Both the position numbers and the translations under genes were made by a program. A stretch of DNA of 64,000 bases, from positions 3,238 through 67,237 of the forward strand of contig UQXA01000008.1 in NCBI GenBank assembly GCA_900544865.1, given 5' to 3'. This document shows positions 9,211 through 17,323 of the stretch, piece after piece. Position 1 is the first letter of the stretch. Every line of letters begins with the position of its first letter. Source of the stretch: an uncultured Collinsella sp. GTDB lineage: Bacteria; Actinomycetota; Coriobacteriia; Coriobacteriales; Coriobacteriaceae. Below the pieces are notes generated by a model. That model made no database searches. It was not told the DNA's origin and was given only the letters and a program-made list of their open reading frames with translations.

Positions 9211-10224
9211 ATGCCGTATATGAAAATCAATCACGCGATTCTGCATATCCTGGACTTTGACTCTGCCGTCAACGTTATGAGCCAGCGCGAGCTCGATATC
9301 GAGAGCCGTACCGTGCGCAACTTCGTGACCACGCACCTGCGGCGCGCTCGTACTTCGGCCGACAACAAGCGTGCCACGTTTGCCGAGAACTCAGCATTCG
9401 GCGGCGAGCTCAAGGGCTATTTCTTTGGCGAGCGCGAGTTCGTGGACCTGTCGCAGCAGATTGCGGAGTTTATCTCCTCCGAGCTCACCAAGGCTGAGAA
9501 AGCCGAGTCCACCGACGTGCTCGTGGCTGATTTTGACGACGATGAGGATGCCCGCTGGTTTGCCGTGATGCTGCTGGGCTCCAAGCAGGCTTTTATGCAC
9601 GAAGTGGGCCGCGAGGAGGGGGAGGTGCGCAACGACATCGCGCGCCACTACGCCATTCTGCCGAACCCCTCGCAAAAGGTGCCGAGCTATGCCATCGTGC
9701 GCGCGAGCACCATGGAGATCGGCTATGTGGACAAGAAACGCAAGATCGCCGGCGAGGACCGTATGCTTATCCCCGATGGCCTGCTGCAGTGCGACACGGG
9801 CGTATCGGGCAAGGAGGTCATCGACACCGTGACGCGTGTGGTCGAGGAAGTCGCCGAGGAGCACGGTGCCAATACGGCCGTAGCGCTCGCCAAGGTTAAG
9901 GCTGCTGTTGCCGAGAAGGTCGAGGATGACGAGGAGCTGCCGCCTTGGGATATCGTCGACGAGGTCTTTGAGGACGAGCCGGTCATCAAGGAGAGTGTGC
10001 GCGCCGCACTGACCGAGGAGAAGGTTCCTGAGCGTGTGCCCGTGGAGCGCAAGCAGGTCGAACGCGCGGCGGTGCGCAATCACAAGATCCGTACCGACAC
10101 GGGTATCGAGATCAGCTTCCCGGCCGAGATGGGTTCGAACTCCGAGTACATCGAGTTTGTCAACGAGCCCAACGGCCTCATCTCCATCGAGCTCAAAAAC
10201 ATCGGGTCAATTGAGAATCGATAA
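9211..10224 (+). CDS. 37-kD nucleoid-associated protein (NdpA/YejK family)
   Basis: 337 aa. Similar over its length to the NA37 nucleoid-associated family: MKINHAILHILDF at the start, the central AILPNPSQKVPSYAIVRAS region, and a C-terminal IEISFPAEMGSNSEYIEF. It is acidic in the middle (KVEDDEELPP...). Members bind the nucleoid and are also found near defence and mobile genes. ATG 9211 or 9220 are both possible; GAACGGA precedes the first. The 102 bases upstream contain REP-like CCTGTCCCCGATGCACC remnants. Confidence 0.8.
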   Translation: MPYMKINHAILHILDFDSAVNVMSQRELDIESRTVRNFVTTHLRRARTSADNKRATFAENSAFGGELKGYFFGEREFVDLSQQIAEFISSELTKAEKAESTDVLVADFDDDEDARWFAVMLLGSKQAFMHEVGREEGEVRNDIARHYAILPNPSQKVPSYAIVRASTMEIGYVDKKRKIAGEDRMLIPDGLLQCDTGVSGKEVIDTVTRVVEEVAEEHGANTAVALAKVKAAVAEKVEDDEELPPWDIVDEVFEDEPVIKESVRAALTEEKVPERVPVERKQVERAAVRNHKIRTDTGIEISFPAEMGSNSEYIEFVNEPNGLISIELKNIGSIENR

Positions 10225-10246
10225 GGCTTTTTATTTTGAATAAAAG

Positions 10247-10288
10247 TCTGGATTATATTTTGAAGTATACTTGGAAATATAATCCAGA
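10247..10288 (+). promoter_or_regulatory. Nested palindrome, probable toxin-antitoxin operator
   Basis: A perfect 14-bp inverted repeat (TCTGGATTATATTT ... AAATATAATCCAGA) encloses a second palindrome, AAGTATACTT (10263-10272). The right arm contains a consensus -10, TATAAT (10278-10283). It sits 21 bases before the antitoxin start, where Phd/YefM-type antitoxins autoregulate. Confidence 0.6.
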
Positions 10289-10308
10289 TTATTTTTTTGG
10301 AGGTCAAA

Positions 10309-10659
10309 ATGTCCCCACTTGTTCTGGAAAAACCGGTGTTTACAAAAGACCAGGTTGTTTCTGCTACCGAAGCAAGCAAGTCCTTATCCGCCGTTCGTAA
10401 ACGCGCAAAACGTGCGCCTCAGTTCATTGCTGATCATAATGATATCGATACCGTGATTATCGACTATGCTGCCTATGAGGAAATGTACGGCGCGCTGCAG
10501 TATCTGCGTGAACTTGAGATAAATCGCATCGCTGCGGATCGAGTCAAGCATGGTCCGCATGAGTTTGTTCCGTTTGAGGACGCCTTAACTGCCGAGGAGC
10601 TCGCGGAGCTTGAGTCGATGGATCCGGACGCGATTCCCGACGAGGATTTTTTCGAATGA
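10309..10659 (+). CDS. Type II antitoxin, Phd/YefM-like
   Basis: 116 aa from ATG 10309, after a strong TTGGAGG site (an upstream TTG in the same frame would overlap this RBS). The N-terminal part (VVSATEASKSLSAVRKRAKRAPQ..., then DTVIIDYAAYEEM) has the Phd/YefM shape: a short strand, helices, then a strand with a hydrophobic turn. The C-terminus is very acidic, ending PDEDFFE, as expected for a toxin-neutralising tail. It overlaps the toxin gene by four bases (ATGA). Confidence 0.75.
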   Translation: MSPLVLEKPVFTKDQVVSATEASKSLSAVRKRAKRAPQFIADHNDIDTVIIDYAAYEEMYGALQYLRELEINRIAADRVKHGPHEFVPFEDALTAEELAELESMDPDAIPDEDFFE

Positions 10660-11000
10660 GCGGGCATTTTGTTGTCGGCTTTTTGAATCGAGACGTCGAG
10701 AAGGAATATCAAAAACTAGATGGATCCCAGCGCAGGCTCGTCCGTATTGCCGTCGCAAAATTAAAGACGCGCGCTGATGAAATCGGGACGCCGCTTCACG
10801 GCGAGCTCGCCGGCTGTAAAAAGATTAAATGGCGGAATGCGGGACTCCGAATGGTTTTTCGAATCCGGGAGGACGGAACGGTTGAGATTGCCGAGATTGT
10901 GGCAATAGGGCGGCGCGATCGTTCCGAGGTCTATAAGACGGCCGTAGGGCGCCTGTCAAAGCAATCCGCCATGGTTGAATACGACGGAACCCTGAGATAG
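10656..11000 (+). CDS. RelE/ParE-family toxin
   Basis: 114 aa, overlapping the antitoxin stop by 4 bases. Pattern of the RelE/ParE fold: helical EKEYQKLDGSQRRLVRIAVAKL, then GELAGCKKIKWRNAGLRMVFRI (strands with basic residues) and VEIAEIVAIGRRDRSEVYKTA at the end. Known relatives are mRNA interferases or gyrase poisons; which applies here is not visible. Closed by a terminator at 11004. Confidence 0.8.
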   Translation: MSGHFVVGFLNRDVEKEYQKLDGSQRRLVRIAVAKLKTRADEIGTPLHGELAGCKKIKWRNAGLRMVFRIREDGTVEIAEIVAIGRRDRSEVYKTAVGRLSKQSAMVEYDGTLR

Positions 11001-11003
11001 GGA

Positions 11004-11036
11004 AGGCCGAAGTTCCGATGGTGCTTCGGCCTATTT
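11004..11036 (+). terminator. Terminator of toxin-antitoxin operon
   Basis: AGGCCGAAG, 11-base loop, CTTCGGCCT followed by ATTTTG. Confidence 0.85.
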
Positions 11037-11064
11037 TGTTTTCGGCTTGGTTGCTGACATTACC

Positions 11065-11195
11065 CCGCAGGTTGAGCACACGTCAGCGAAAACGCCCCTA
11101 GGCGAGCAAGGTGACGTGAAAGAGGAGGGCATTGACCTTCTGGTCATGCCCGACGATTGAACGTCAGATTGCCGCTTAGGGGCGTTTGCAGCGTC
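11065..11195 (+). ncRNA. Structured element family 1, copy A
   Basis: Closely matches the minus-strand copy at 58341-58471. An outer stem, 11091-11104 with 11173-11186, pairs fully (one G-T) but differs in sequence from the outer stem of copy B, which also pairs fully; the bases inside and just outside the stem (AGCAAGGTGACGTGAAAG, ATGCCCGACGATTGAACG, GTCAGCG, TGCAGCGTCGA) are nearly invariant. An inner hairpin GGGCAT-T-GACC / GGTCATGCCC also shows a compensatory A-T to G-C change. This is the signature of a structured RNA or a hairpin-selected mobile repeat. No ORF of note. Confidence 0.7.
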
Positions 11196-11200
11196 GACCT

Positions 11201-11228
11201 GTTACGCGGTTTGTCAAAACCGCGTAAC
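11201..11228 (-). terminator. Hairpin after dapH
   Basis: GTTACGCGGTTT / AAACCGCGTAAC, 12 perfect pairs, two bases after the dapH stop. No U-tract on either strand, so termination would be atypical. Confidence 0.5.
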
Positions 11229-11230
11229 TA

Positions 11231-11950
11231 TTAAAGTTGACGTAAGCCCTCTTCGAGACCGGTCTTGCTGTCGGTCTTCTCATCGCGCATCTTGATGACG
11301 CGGGCGGGGACACCGGCCACGACGGCGCTGGCGGGGACGTCCTCGACGCATACGGCGCCGGCGGCAACGACAGCACCCTTGCCCACGCGCACGCCCTCCA
11401 GGACCACAGCATTAGCGCCGATCATGACATCATCTTCGATGATGACGGGCGTGGCACTCGCGGGCTCAACGACGCCTGCCAGTACGGTGCCGGCGCCGAT
11501 GTGGCAGTTCTTGCCCACGGTTGCGCGGCCGCCCAGGACGGCGCCCATATCAATCATAGAGCCCTCGCCGATAACGGAGCCGATGTTGATGATGGCGCCC
11601 ATCATGATGACGGCGCGGTCGCCGATCTCGACGCGGTCGCGGATGATCGCGCCCGGCTCAATGCGGGCGTTGATGCCCTTAAGGTCGAGCATGGGGACGG
11701 CGGAGTTGCGGCAGTCATTCTCGACGTCGTAGTAATCGATGGAATCGGCATTGGCGTCCAGGATGGCCTTGAGTTCCTCCCAGTCGCCAAAGACGGTCTT
11801 GCCGCGACGACCACCGTAGACGTGCGCATCGCCCCACTGGACCTTCATGCCGGGCTTTTCGCGCACGTACAGCTTGACGGGCGTCTTTTTGGGCGCGGTG
11901 GCGATGTAGTTGATAATCTCCTGTGCATCCATCTCGGCTGCATTGCTCAT
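11231..11950 (-). CDS. dapH: 2,3,4,5-tetrahydropyridine-2,6-dicarboxylate N-acetyltransferase
   Basis: 239 aa. Acetylates tetrahydrodipicolinate in the acetylase branch of lysine/DAP synthesis. An N-terminal helical domain, then left-handed beta-helix hexapeptide repeats (ARIEPGAIIRDRVEIGDRAV onward, GAIINIGSVIGEGSMIDMGAVLGGRATVG) and the acetyl-CoA-binding end VVAGVPARVIK. ATG is preceded by AAAGGAGAG. Last gene of the riboswitch-controlled lysA-dapA / dapB / dapH operon. Confidence 0.93.
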   Translation of the reverse strand: MSNAAEMDAQEIINYIATAPKKTPVKLYVREKPGMKVQWGDAHVYGGRRGKTVFGDWEELKAILDANADSIDYYDVENDCRNSAVPMLDLKGINARIEPGAIIRDRVEIGDRAVIMMGAIINIGSVIGEGSMIDMGAVLGGRATVGKNCHIGAGTVLAGVVEPASATPVIIEDDVMIGANAVVLEGVRVGKGAVVAAGAVCVEDVPASAVVAGVPARVIKMRDEKTDSKTGLEEGLRQL

Positions 11951-11989
11951 TTGTTATCTCTCCTTTGGGTGGATTCGGTTGATACCTGG

Positions 11990-12730
11990 TTAGGCAAACA
12001 TGACCTGGTCGAACGTATAGAAGCCGGGTTCGCGGGTGACGAGCTTCTGCGCGGCCGCCAAGGCGCCGTTGACAAAGATCTGGCGGCTCGTGGCGCGATG
12101 CGTGAGCGTGACTTCCTCGTCCTGGCCAAAGAAACTTACCTCGTGCACGCCGGCGACGGTGCCGCCGCGCAGCGAGTGCATACCGATCTCCTTGGGATCG
12201 CGAGTGCCGCACATGCCCTCACGACCGTAAACAGGATGATAGCCAGCCTCAGGTTCGGCCTCGACCACGGCGTCGAGTAGCAGCTTGGCGGTGCCGCTGG
12301 GAGCGTCGACCTTTTGGTTGTGGTGCGTCTCGACAATCTCGCAGTCAAAGCCGGGCAGTTCGCGCGTGGCCTGGGCAACCAGATGGCGCAGGGCGGCGAT
12401 GCCGATAGAGTAGTTGCCCGAGTGCATGACGCGAGCGTTCTGACCCAGCTCGCGCAGGCGGTCCATCTGATCGGGTGTGTAGCCCGTGGTGCCCGAGACC
12501 AACGCGGCGCCCGTGCGCTCGACATAGGCGACGACGGCATCGAAGGTAACGACGTTCGAGAAGTCGATGATGACGTCGGCTGCCGGGGCGCCCTCGAGCT
12601 CGGACAGATCAAAACCGATCTGGGCGACGATATCAAAAACGGGCTGACCGACGGCGTCGACAACGCCCTCGGCGGTAGTGCGGATGAGCGAGCCCATGCG
12701 GCCCGTTCCCATAATGACAGTCTTAATCAA
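11990..12730 (-). CDS. dapB: 4-hydroxy-tetrahydrodipicolinate reductase
   Basis: 246 aa. NAD(P)-binding start VIMGTGRMGSLI, then SGTTGYT and the family signature ETHHNQKVDAPSGTAK with the catalytic His and Lys. It starts at a TTG that overlaps the end of lysA-dapA by 8 bases, so translation is probably coupled; GAAGGGAG lies upstream. Confidence 0.95.
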   Translation of the reverse strand: MIKTVIMGTGRMGSLIRTTAEGVVDAVGQPVFDIVAQIGFDLSELEGAPAADVIIDFSNVVTFDAVVAYVERTGAALVSGTTGYTPDQMDRLRELGQNARVMHSGNYSIGIAALRHLVAQATRELPGFDCEIVETHHNQKVDAPSGTAKLLLDAVVEAEPEAGYHPVYGREGMCGTRDPKEIGMHSLRGGTVAGVHEVSFFGQDEEVTLTHRATSRQIFVNGALAAAQKLVTREPGFYTFDQVMFA

Positions 12731-15032
12731 GCAGACCAGCTCCCTTCAGAGCATCGGTAAGTGCAGCGCGCGTGTCGTCGGCCATGGGGCATAGCGGCAT
12801 GCGGTAGTTTGCCTCGATCATACCCATCTGAGCGAGCGCTTCCTTAACGGGGATGGGATTGACCTCACTAAAGAGGGCGTTGATGAGCGGCTGACCGGCA
12901 ATCTGGATATCGCGGGCACGTGCCACGTCACCGTCCAGATAGGCGCGGCACATGTCATGCACGAGCTGCGGCTGAACGTCGGCCCACACGCTGATGGTGC
13001 CCGAGGCGCCCAGGCTCATGAGCGGCACGGTGAGCGCGTCCTCGCCCGAGTACATGCGGAAGTCGTCGGACAGCAGGTGGGCAATCTTGGCCGCGTAGGC
13101 GACGTTGCCCGAGGCCTCCTTAATACCCATGATGTTGGGGTGCGCGGCCAGGCGCTCTACGTTGCGCTCGCTGATACCGCAGCCGCAGCGGCCGGGGATG
13201 TTGTACAGGATGCAGGGGATGTTCACGGCATCGGCGACGGTCTTAAAGTGCTGATAGATACCCTCTTCGTTGGACTTGTTGTAGTAGGGGGTAATGAGCA
13301 GCAGGCCGTCGGCTCCCAAGCCCTGGTAAGTAAGCGACTTGGTGAGCATGGTCTGCGTGGAGTTGGAGCCCGAGCCGGCGATGACGGGGACGCGTCCTGC
13401 AACATGCTTGACCACGGCGGCGACGACGGAGTTGTCCTCGTCGTCGGTCATCGTGGCGCTCTCGCCGGTGGTGCCCAGGGTGAGGATGGCGTCGGTGCCG
13501 TTTTGCAGGTGGAAATCGATAAGGCGCTCGAGTGCGTCAAAGTCGACACTGCCATCCTTTTTAAACGGCGTGACGAGGGCGACGATTGAGCCCTCGAGAT
13601 TGCGGATGTCCATGTTCTTCCCCTTCGCGTCCGCGATCTGGATGCGTTTGTTCCATTGGGCGGCGACTGCCAGGCGCTCGTCTTGGGCGCGACGGCGGGC
13701 ACTTTCGGCGCGCGACTTGGCTAGCAGCTCTCGGCCGCTCGGCAGCACGTCGAGCGTGACAAAGTAATCGCCCGGGCGCTCGGCGCGGCGGATGAGGTCG
13801 GCCGAGCCATCGGGGCGCAACAGGACCTCGGCGGAGCGCAGACGGCCGTTGTAGTTGTAGCCCATGGAGTAGCCATGCGCGCCGGTGTCGTGAATCACGA
13901 GCAGGTCGCCCATGTCGATATGCGGCAGCTCGCGGTCGATGGCGAACTTGTCATTGTTCTCGCACAGATTGCCCGTGATGTCGTATGTGTTCGTGACGGG
14001 GGCTGCGGTTTTATCGGGACCGTCCGGCTGACCCATCACCGTGATGTGGTGGTAAGCGCCATACATGGCGGGACGAATGAGGTCGACGGCACTGGCGTCC
14101 ACGCCGATATAGTCCTTGTAGATCTGCTTCTCGTGGATGGCCTTGGTGACCAGGCAGCCGTAGGGCCCCATCATAAAGCGGCCCATCTCGGTGCAAATGG
14201 CCACATCGCCCATGCCGGCAGGAACCAGGATCTCGTCGTGGGCCGCGTGCACCCCCTCGCCGATGGCGTGGATGTCGTTGGCCTGCTGCTCGGGCAGGTA
14301 GGGGATGCCGACGCCGCCGGACAGGTTGATGAAGGCGACGTGTGCGCCGGTCTCGCGCTCCAGGCGCACGGCAAGCTCAAAGAGGATGCGCGCGAGCTTG
14401 GGGTAGTAGTCGTTGGTGACGGTGTTGCTGGCAAGGAATGCGTGGATGCCAAAGTCCTCGGCGCCCTTGGCCTTGAGCATACGGAACGCCTCGAAGAGCT
14501 GCTCGGTGGTCATGCCGTACTTGGAGTCGCCGGGGTTATCCATGATGCCGTTGGAGAGTTGGAACAGGCCGCCTGGATTAAAGCGGCAGCTGACCGTTTT
14601 GGGGATGGGCCCCGCAACACGCTCAAAGAACTCGATGTGGCTGATGTCGTCAAAGTTGACGATGGCACCCAGCTTGTCGGCGAGCTCAAAGTCGGCAGCC
14701 GGCGTATCGTTGGACGAGAACATGATGTCGTGTCCCGTGATACCCAGCGAGCGGGCGATCATGAGCTCGGTATAGCTCGAGCAATCGCAGCCGCAGCCGT
14801 ATTCGTTGAGAATGGAGATGAGCGCCGGGTTGGGGTTGGCCTTGACGGCAAAGTATTCCCTAAAGCCCGGGTTCCATGCAAAGGCGTCGCGCACTTCTTG
14901 CATGTTGCGGCGGATGCCTGCCTCGTCGTATAGATGAAACGGCGTGGGGAACTGCTCGACGATATGCTCGAGTGTCTCCTTGTCCACAAACGGCTGCTTG
15001 GCCGCATATGCCTCGTTGGGGGTCAATGCCAT
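12723..15032 (-). CDS. lysA-dapA: Fusion: diaminopimelate decarboxylase + dihydrodipicolinate synthase
   Basis: 769 aa without an internal stop. Residues 1-473 are a LysA-type decarboxylase: PLP lysine in YFAVKANPNP, LSGGVGIPY, CTEMGRFMMGPYG, and GAHGYSMGYNYNGRLRSAEVL near the C-terminus. Residues 474-769 are a complete DapA: GTTGESATM, YYNKSNEEG, LYNIPGRCG and Schiff-base lysine in GIKEASGN. The joint is a charged, Arg-rich stretch. DapA alone could also start at the internal ATG (13613), which has AAGGGG seven bases upstream, so one long and one short product are possible. The fusion joins the first committed and last steps of lysine synthesis. Preceded by a lysine riboswitch. Confidence 0.92.
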   Translation of the reverse strand: MALTPNEAYAAKQPFVDKETLEHIVEQFPTPFHLYDEAGIRRNMQEVRDAFAWNPGFREYFAVKANPNPALISILNEYGCGCDCSSYTELMIARSLGITGHDIMFSSNDTPAADFELADKLGAIVNFDDISHIEFFERVAGPIPKTVSCRFNPGGLFQLSNGIMDNPGDSKYGMTTEQLFEAFRMLKAKGAEDFGIHAFLASNTVTNDYYPKLARILFELAVRLERETGAHVAFINLSGGVGIPYLPEQQANDIHAIGEGVHAAHDEILVPAGMGDVAICTEMGRFMMGPYGCLVTKAIHEKQIYKDYIGVDASAVDLIRPAMYGAYHHITVMGQPDGPDKTAAPVTNTYDITGNLCENNDKFAIDRELPHIDMGDLLVIHDTGAHGYSMGYNYNGRLRSAEVLLRPDGSADLIRRAERPGDYFVTLDVLPSGRELLAKSRAESARRRAQDERLAVAAQWNKRIQIADAKGKNMDIRNLEGSIVALVTPFKKDGSVDFDALERLIDFHLQNGTDAILTLGTTGESATMTDDEDNSVVAAVVKHVAGRVPVIAGSGSNSTQTMLTKSLTYQGLGADGLLLITPYYNKSNEEGIYQHFKTVADAVNIPCILYNIPGRCGCGISERNVERLAAHPNIMGIKEASGNVAYAAKIAHLLSDDFRMYSGEDALTVPLMSLGASGTISVWADVQPQLVHDMCRAYLDGDVARARDIQIAGQPLINALFSEVNPIPVKEALAQMGMIEANYRMPLCPMADDTRAALTDALKGAGLLD

Positions 15033-15046
15033 GTCCCGTAAACCTC

Positions 15047-15109
15047 GCTATCCAGACGGCGCCATCTGCGCATCGAATCCGCATAGCGTGGACCCAACGT
15101 CCGGATAGC
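15047..15109 (-). promoter_or_regulatory. lysA-dapA: Hairpin between lysine riboswitch and lysA start
   Basis: Arms 15098-15109 and 15047-15058 (GCTATCCGGACG with CGTCTGGATAGC) give 12 pairs with one G-T. The second arm ends right beside the GAGG ribosome binding site (15043-15046), so it may be part of the riboswitch expression platform; no U-tract follows, which favours control of translation. Confidence 0.5.
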
Positions 15110-15123
15110 GCTCCCGCATTGCT

Positions 15124-15266
15124 GCAGACAGTCCTGTGGGTGTTTCCCACAGGCCCACCAGGTTGTTCGTGCCCGAAAAACCCAGTTCGGCGGGTTTCGC
15201 CTCCCCACGGGGTCAAAGCCTGCCGGCTCGCCCGCGGCTCTTCGTGCCCGCGCCTCTATCAAGTGG
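15124..15266 (-). ncRNA. Lysine riboswitch (L box)
   Basis: Read on the minus strand this has the conserved lysine-riboswitch landmarks: TTGATAGAGGCGCG at the 5' side, ACGAAGAG, the GGGGAGGCGAAACCCGCCGAA segment (split here as GGGGAGGCG and CCGCCGAA), a long final arm CCTGTGGG-AAACA-CCCACAGG, and GGACTGTC at the 3' end that pairs with GATAG to close P1. It lies directly upstream of lysA-dapA, the expected target. High lysine would switch the operon off. Confidence 0.85.
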
Positions 15267-15411
15267 TAAAGACCCTATCACGTTGCACTTTACCAAACAA
15301 GAGTATTCGTATATAACGTTTAAAAAATGCAGGGATATGCTAGAAACAAGGGCGTCACAATTCTGCATCACAATATTGTGTGAATGGATATGCCCCATGA
15401 AAGGATCCTTT

Positions 15412-16599
15412 ATGACCGAGCTCCAAGAACTCCGTCGCTATCGTCGCGACCTGCATCGCATTCCGGAGCTCGACTTCGATCTTCCGCAAACCATCGCCTA
15501 TATCGAGGGCGTGCTCGCCCCGCTTGCCTGCGAGGTGACCCATCCCTGTCCGAGCTGCGTCTGCGCCTTCTTCGACGCTGGCACGGGCGCCGCGCATGCC
15601 ACGGCGATTCGCGCCGATATGGACGCGCTTCCCATCGCGGAGGCGACGGGCGCGGCCTTTGCCTCGACACATCCCGGAAAGATGCACGCTTGCGGACACG
15701 ATGGACACATGGCCATGGCGCTTGCGGCGGCGACCTTTGTCGATCGCACGATTCGTGAGCAACCGGGTGCCATCAAGCGCAACGTGCTCTTTGTGTTCCA
15801 GCCGGCCGAGGAGACGACCGGTGGCGCCAAGACAGTTTGTGAGAGTGGGGTGTTTGAGCGCTACGGGGCAGACCGTATCTTCGGGTTCCACGTATGGCCC
15901 GACCTGCCTGCGAACACGTTGGTGAGCTGTTCTGGTCCGCTGCTGGCGCGCTCGAGTGAAACGCACGTGCACATTCACGGGACAAGCATCCATATCGCCA
16001 AGACTTACGGCGTTCCAGTCGAGGAATCGCACGACGCGGCGCTGGCAGCAGCCAAGTTTTTGGTTGCCGAGCGCGAACTGATGGACGAGTTGGGTGCCGA
16101 CGAGCCCTGCATTGGCAAGTTCGGCCTGCTGCAGGCCGGCACCGTCTGCAATGCGGTTGCGGGGGAGGCGCATGTCGCTGGCAGCCTGCGCGTGTTTACG
16201 GATGACATGTTTGACCGTGCGCGCGAGGGCGTGCGCCGCGTGCTGGACGAGGCCTGCGCCGCAACGGGCTGCACGTACGACCTCGACTTTGCCGAGGGCT
16301 ATCCGCCAGTCGATAACGACCCCGAGCTGTTTGCCCACATTGCGCCTGCCTTGTCCGAGCTGCAACTCGTGGACGAGCCGCTGCTGATTGCCGAGGATTT
16401 CGCGTTCTACCAGCGCCATCTGCCGGGCGTGTTCTTCTTGCTGGGCACGGGCGTTCCTGCCAGTCGGGATAATCCGAGCGACGCCGAGGGCTGCCCTGCC
16501 TATGCCACAAGTGCCCTGCATACTGATACCATGCTCTTTGACGAGGAAATCCTACTCAAGGGCCTCGATGTCTATAAACGATTGCTTTTGCTTGCTTAA
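15412..16599 (+). CDS. M20-family amidohydrolase, probable N-acetyl-diaminopimelate deacetylase
   Basis: 395 aa from ATG 15412 (GAAAGGAT upstream). Metal-binding motifs of the M20D group: MHACGHDGHMAMAL, FQPAEETTGGAK, GFHVWPDLP, and AEDFAFYQRHLPG near the end. The family includes hippurate hydrolases, IAA-amino-acid hydrolases and N-acetyl-diaminopimelate deacetylases. Its divergent position next to dapH/dapB/lysA-dapA, with no other deacetylase in view, makes the DAP role the best guess (inference). It shares the 379-base intergenic region with the riboswitch-controlled operon. Confidence 0.8.
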   Translation: MTELQELRRYRRDLHRIPELDFDLPQTIAYIEGVLAPLACEVTHPCPSCVCAFFDAGTGAAHATAIRADMDALPIAEATGAAFASTHPGKMHACGHDGHMAMALAAATFVDRTIREQPGAIKRNVLFVFQPAEETTGGAKTVCESGVFERYGADRIFGFHVWPDLPANTLVSCSGPLLARSSETHVHIHGTSIHIAKTYGVPVEESHDAALAAAKFLVAERELMDELGADEPCIGKFGLLQAGTVCNAVAGEAHVAGSLRVFTDDMFDRAREGVRRVLDEACAATGCTYDLDFAEGYPPVDNDPELFAHIAPALSELQLVDEPLLIAEDFAFYQRHLPGVFFLLGTGVPASRDNPSDAEGCPAYATSALHTDTMLFDEEILLKGLDVYKRLLLLA

Positions 16600-16642
16600 G
16601 TGTCGAAGGATGCCTGTCTAGAAAACACGAACAGATGTACGG

Positions 16643-16648
16643 TATAAT
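16643..16648 (+). promoter_or_regulatory. -10 element of higBA
   Basis: Consensus TATAAT 51 bases before the toxin start; no clear -35 is visible at 17 bp. Confidence 0.5.
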
Positions 16649-16699
16649 AGAGATGTAAGCCTATAGAAACGTTTGACGTTATTAACGTAAGGCGATACT

Positions 16700-16981
16700 A
16701 TGATTGCATCATATAAAGATGGAGACACTGAACGCTTTGCAATGGGTACGCGGATTAGGAAGTTCATTCCTTTTGAGCGGGTCGCCTTGAGGAAGATTCG
16801 CCAACTGCAGATCTGCGCTTCGCTTGATGATCTTCGCGTTCCGCCAGGCAATCGTCTTGAAGCGTTGAAGGGCGATCGCGCCGGTCAATATAGTATCCGT
16901 GTCAATGAGCGCTATCGGGTCTGTTTTGAGTGGAGACAGGGGATGGCTTGGAATGTCGAAATCGTCGATTATCACAAGTGA
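16700..16981 (+). CDS. higB: HigB-like toxin (RelE superfamily)
   Basis: 93 aa. Starts MIASYKDGDTERFAMG and ends with GDRAGQYSIRVNERYRVCFEW ... VEIVDYHK, the typical HigB/RelE-plasmid killer pattern (KGDRAGQYSIRINDQYRICF type) with conserved Arg/Tyr residues used for mRNA cleavage on ribosomes. As in known higBA modules the toxin comes first; it overlaps the antitoxin by 29 bases. Confidence 0.9.
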   Translation: MIASYKDGDTERFAMGTRIRKFIPFERVALRKIRQLQICASLDDLRVPPGNRLEALKGDRAGQYSIRVNERYRVCFEWRQGMAWNVEIVDYHK

Positions 16982-17294
16982 TGAGACTGCGCCCGATTTG
17001 CTGCCGCCGGTGACTCCTGGCGAGCTTCTCAAAGAGGAATTTCTTGTCCCTATGGGCATTTCTCAATATCGCCTTGCTAAGGAGACCGGGATTCCGGCTC
17101 AACGCATTGGGCAGATTATCTTGGGAAGGCGTCGTGTGACGGCCGACACCGACCTTCGCCTTTGCCGCTACTTTGGCCTGACGGATGGTTATTGGCTGCG
17201 CGCCCAGATAGCGTTTGATCTCGAGGCGGAGAAGAGACACATCGAACCGGAACTGGACAAGATCGTTCCTGTCCAGCAGGTTATCGCATTGTAG
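16953..17294 (+). CDS. higA: HigA-like antitoxin (XRE family)
   Basis: 113 aa from ATG 16953 (ACAGGGGAT upstream); a longer frame is open but would lie deep in higB. TPGELLKEEFLVPMGISQYRLAKETGIPAQRIGQIILGRRRVTADTDLRL (in pieces) is the helix-turn-helix signature of HigA; C-terminal helix ends VQQVIAL. Binds HigB and the operon promoter. Confidence 0.9.
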   Translation: MSKSSIITSDETAPDLLPPVTPGELLKEEFLVPMGISQYRLAKETGIPAQRIGQIILGRRRVTADTDLRLCRYFGLTDGYWLRAQIAFDLEAEKRHIEPELDKIVPVQQVIAL

Positions 17295-17323
17295 CGTTCA
17301 AAGATGTTGAGGTTGGAGTGACG

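Noticed and set aside
11041..11230. Possible small gene between the toxin and dapH
   Set aside because: No frame with RBS; the stretch is explained by the terminator, structured element A and a hairpin.
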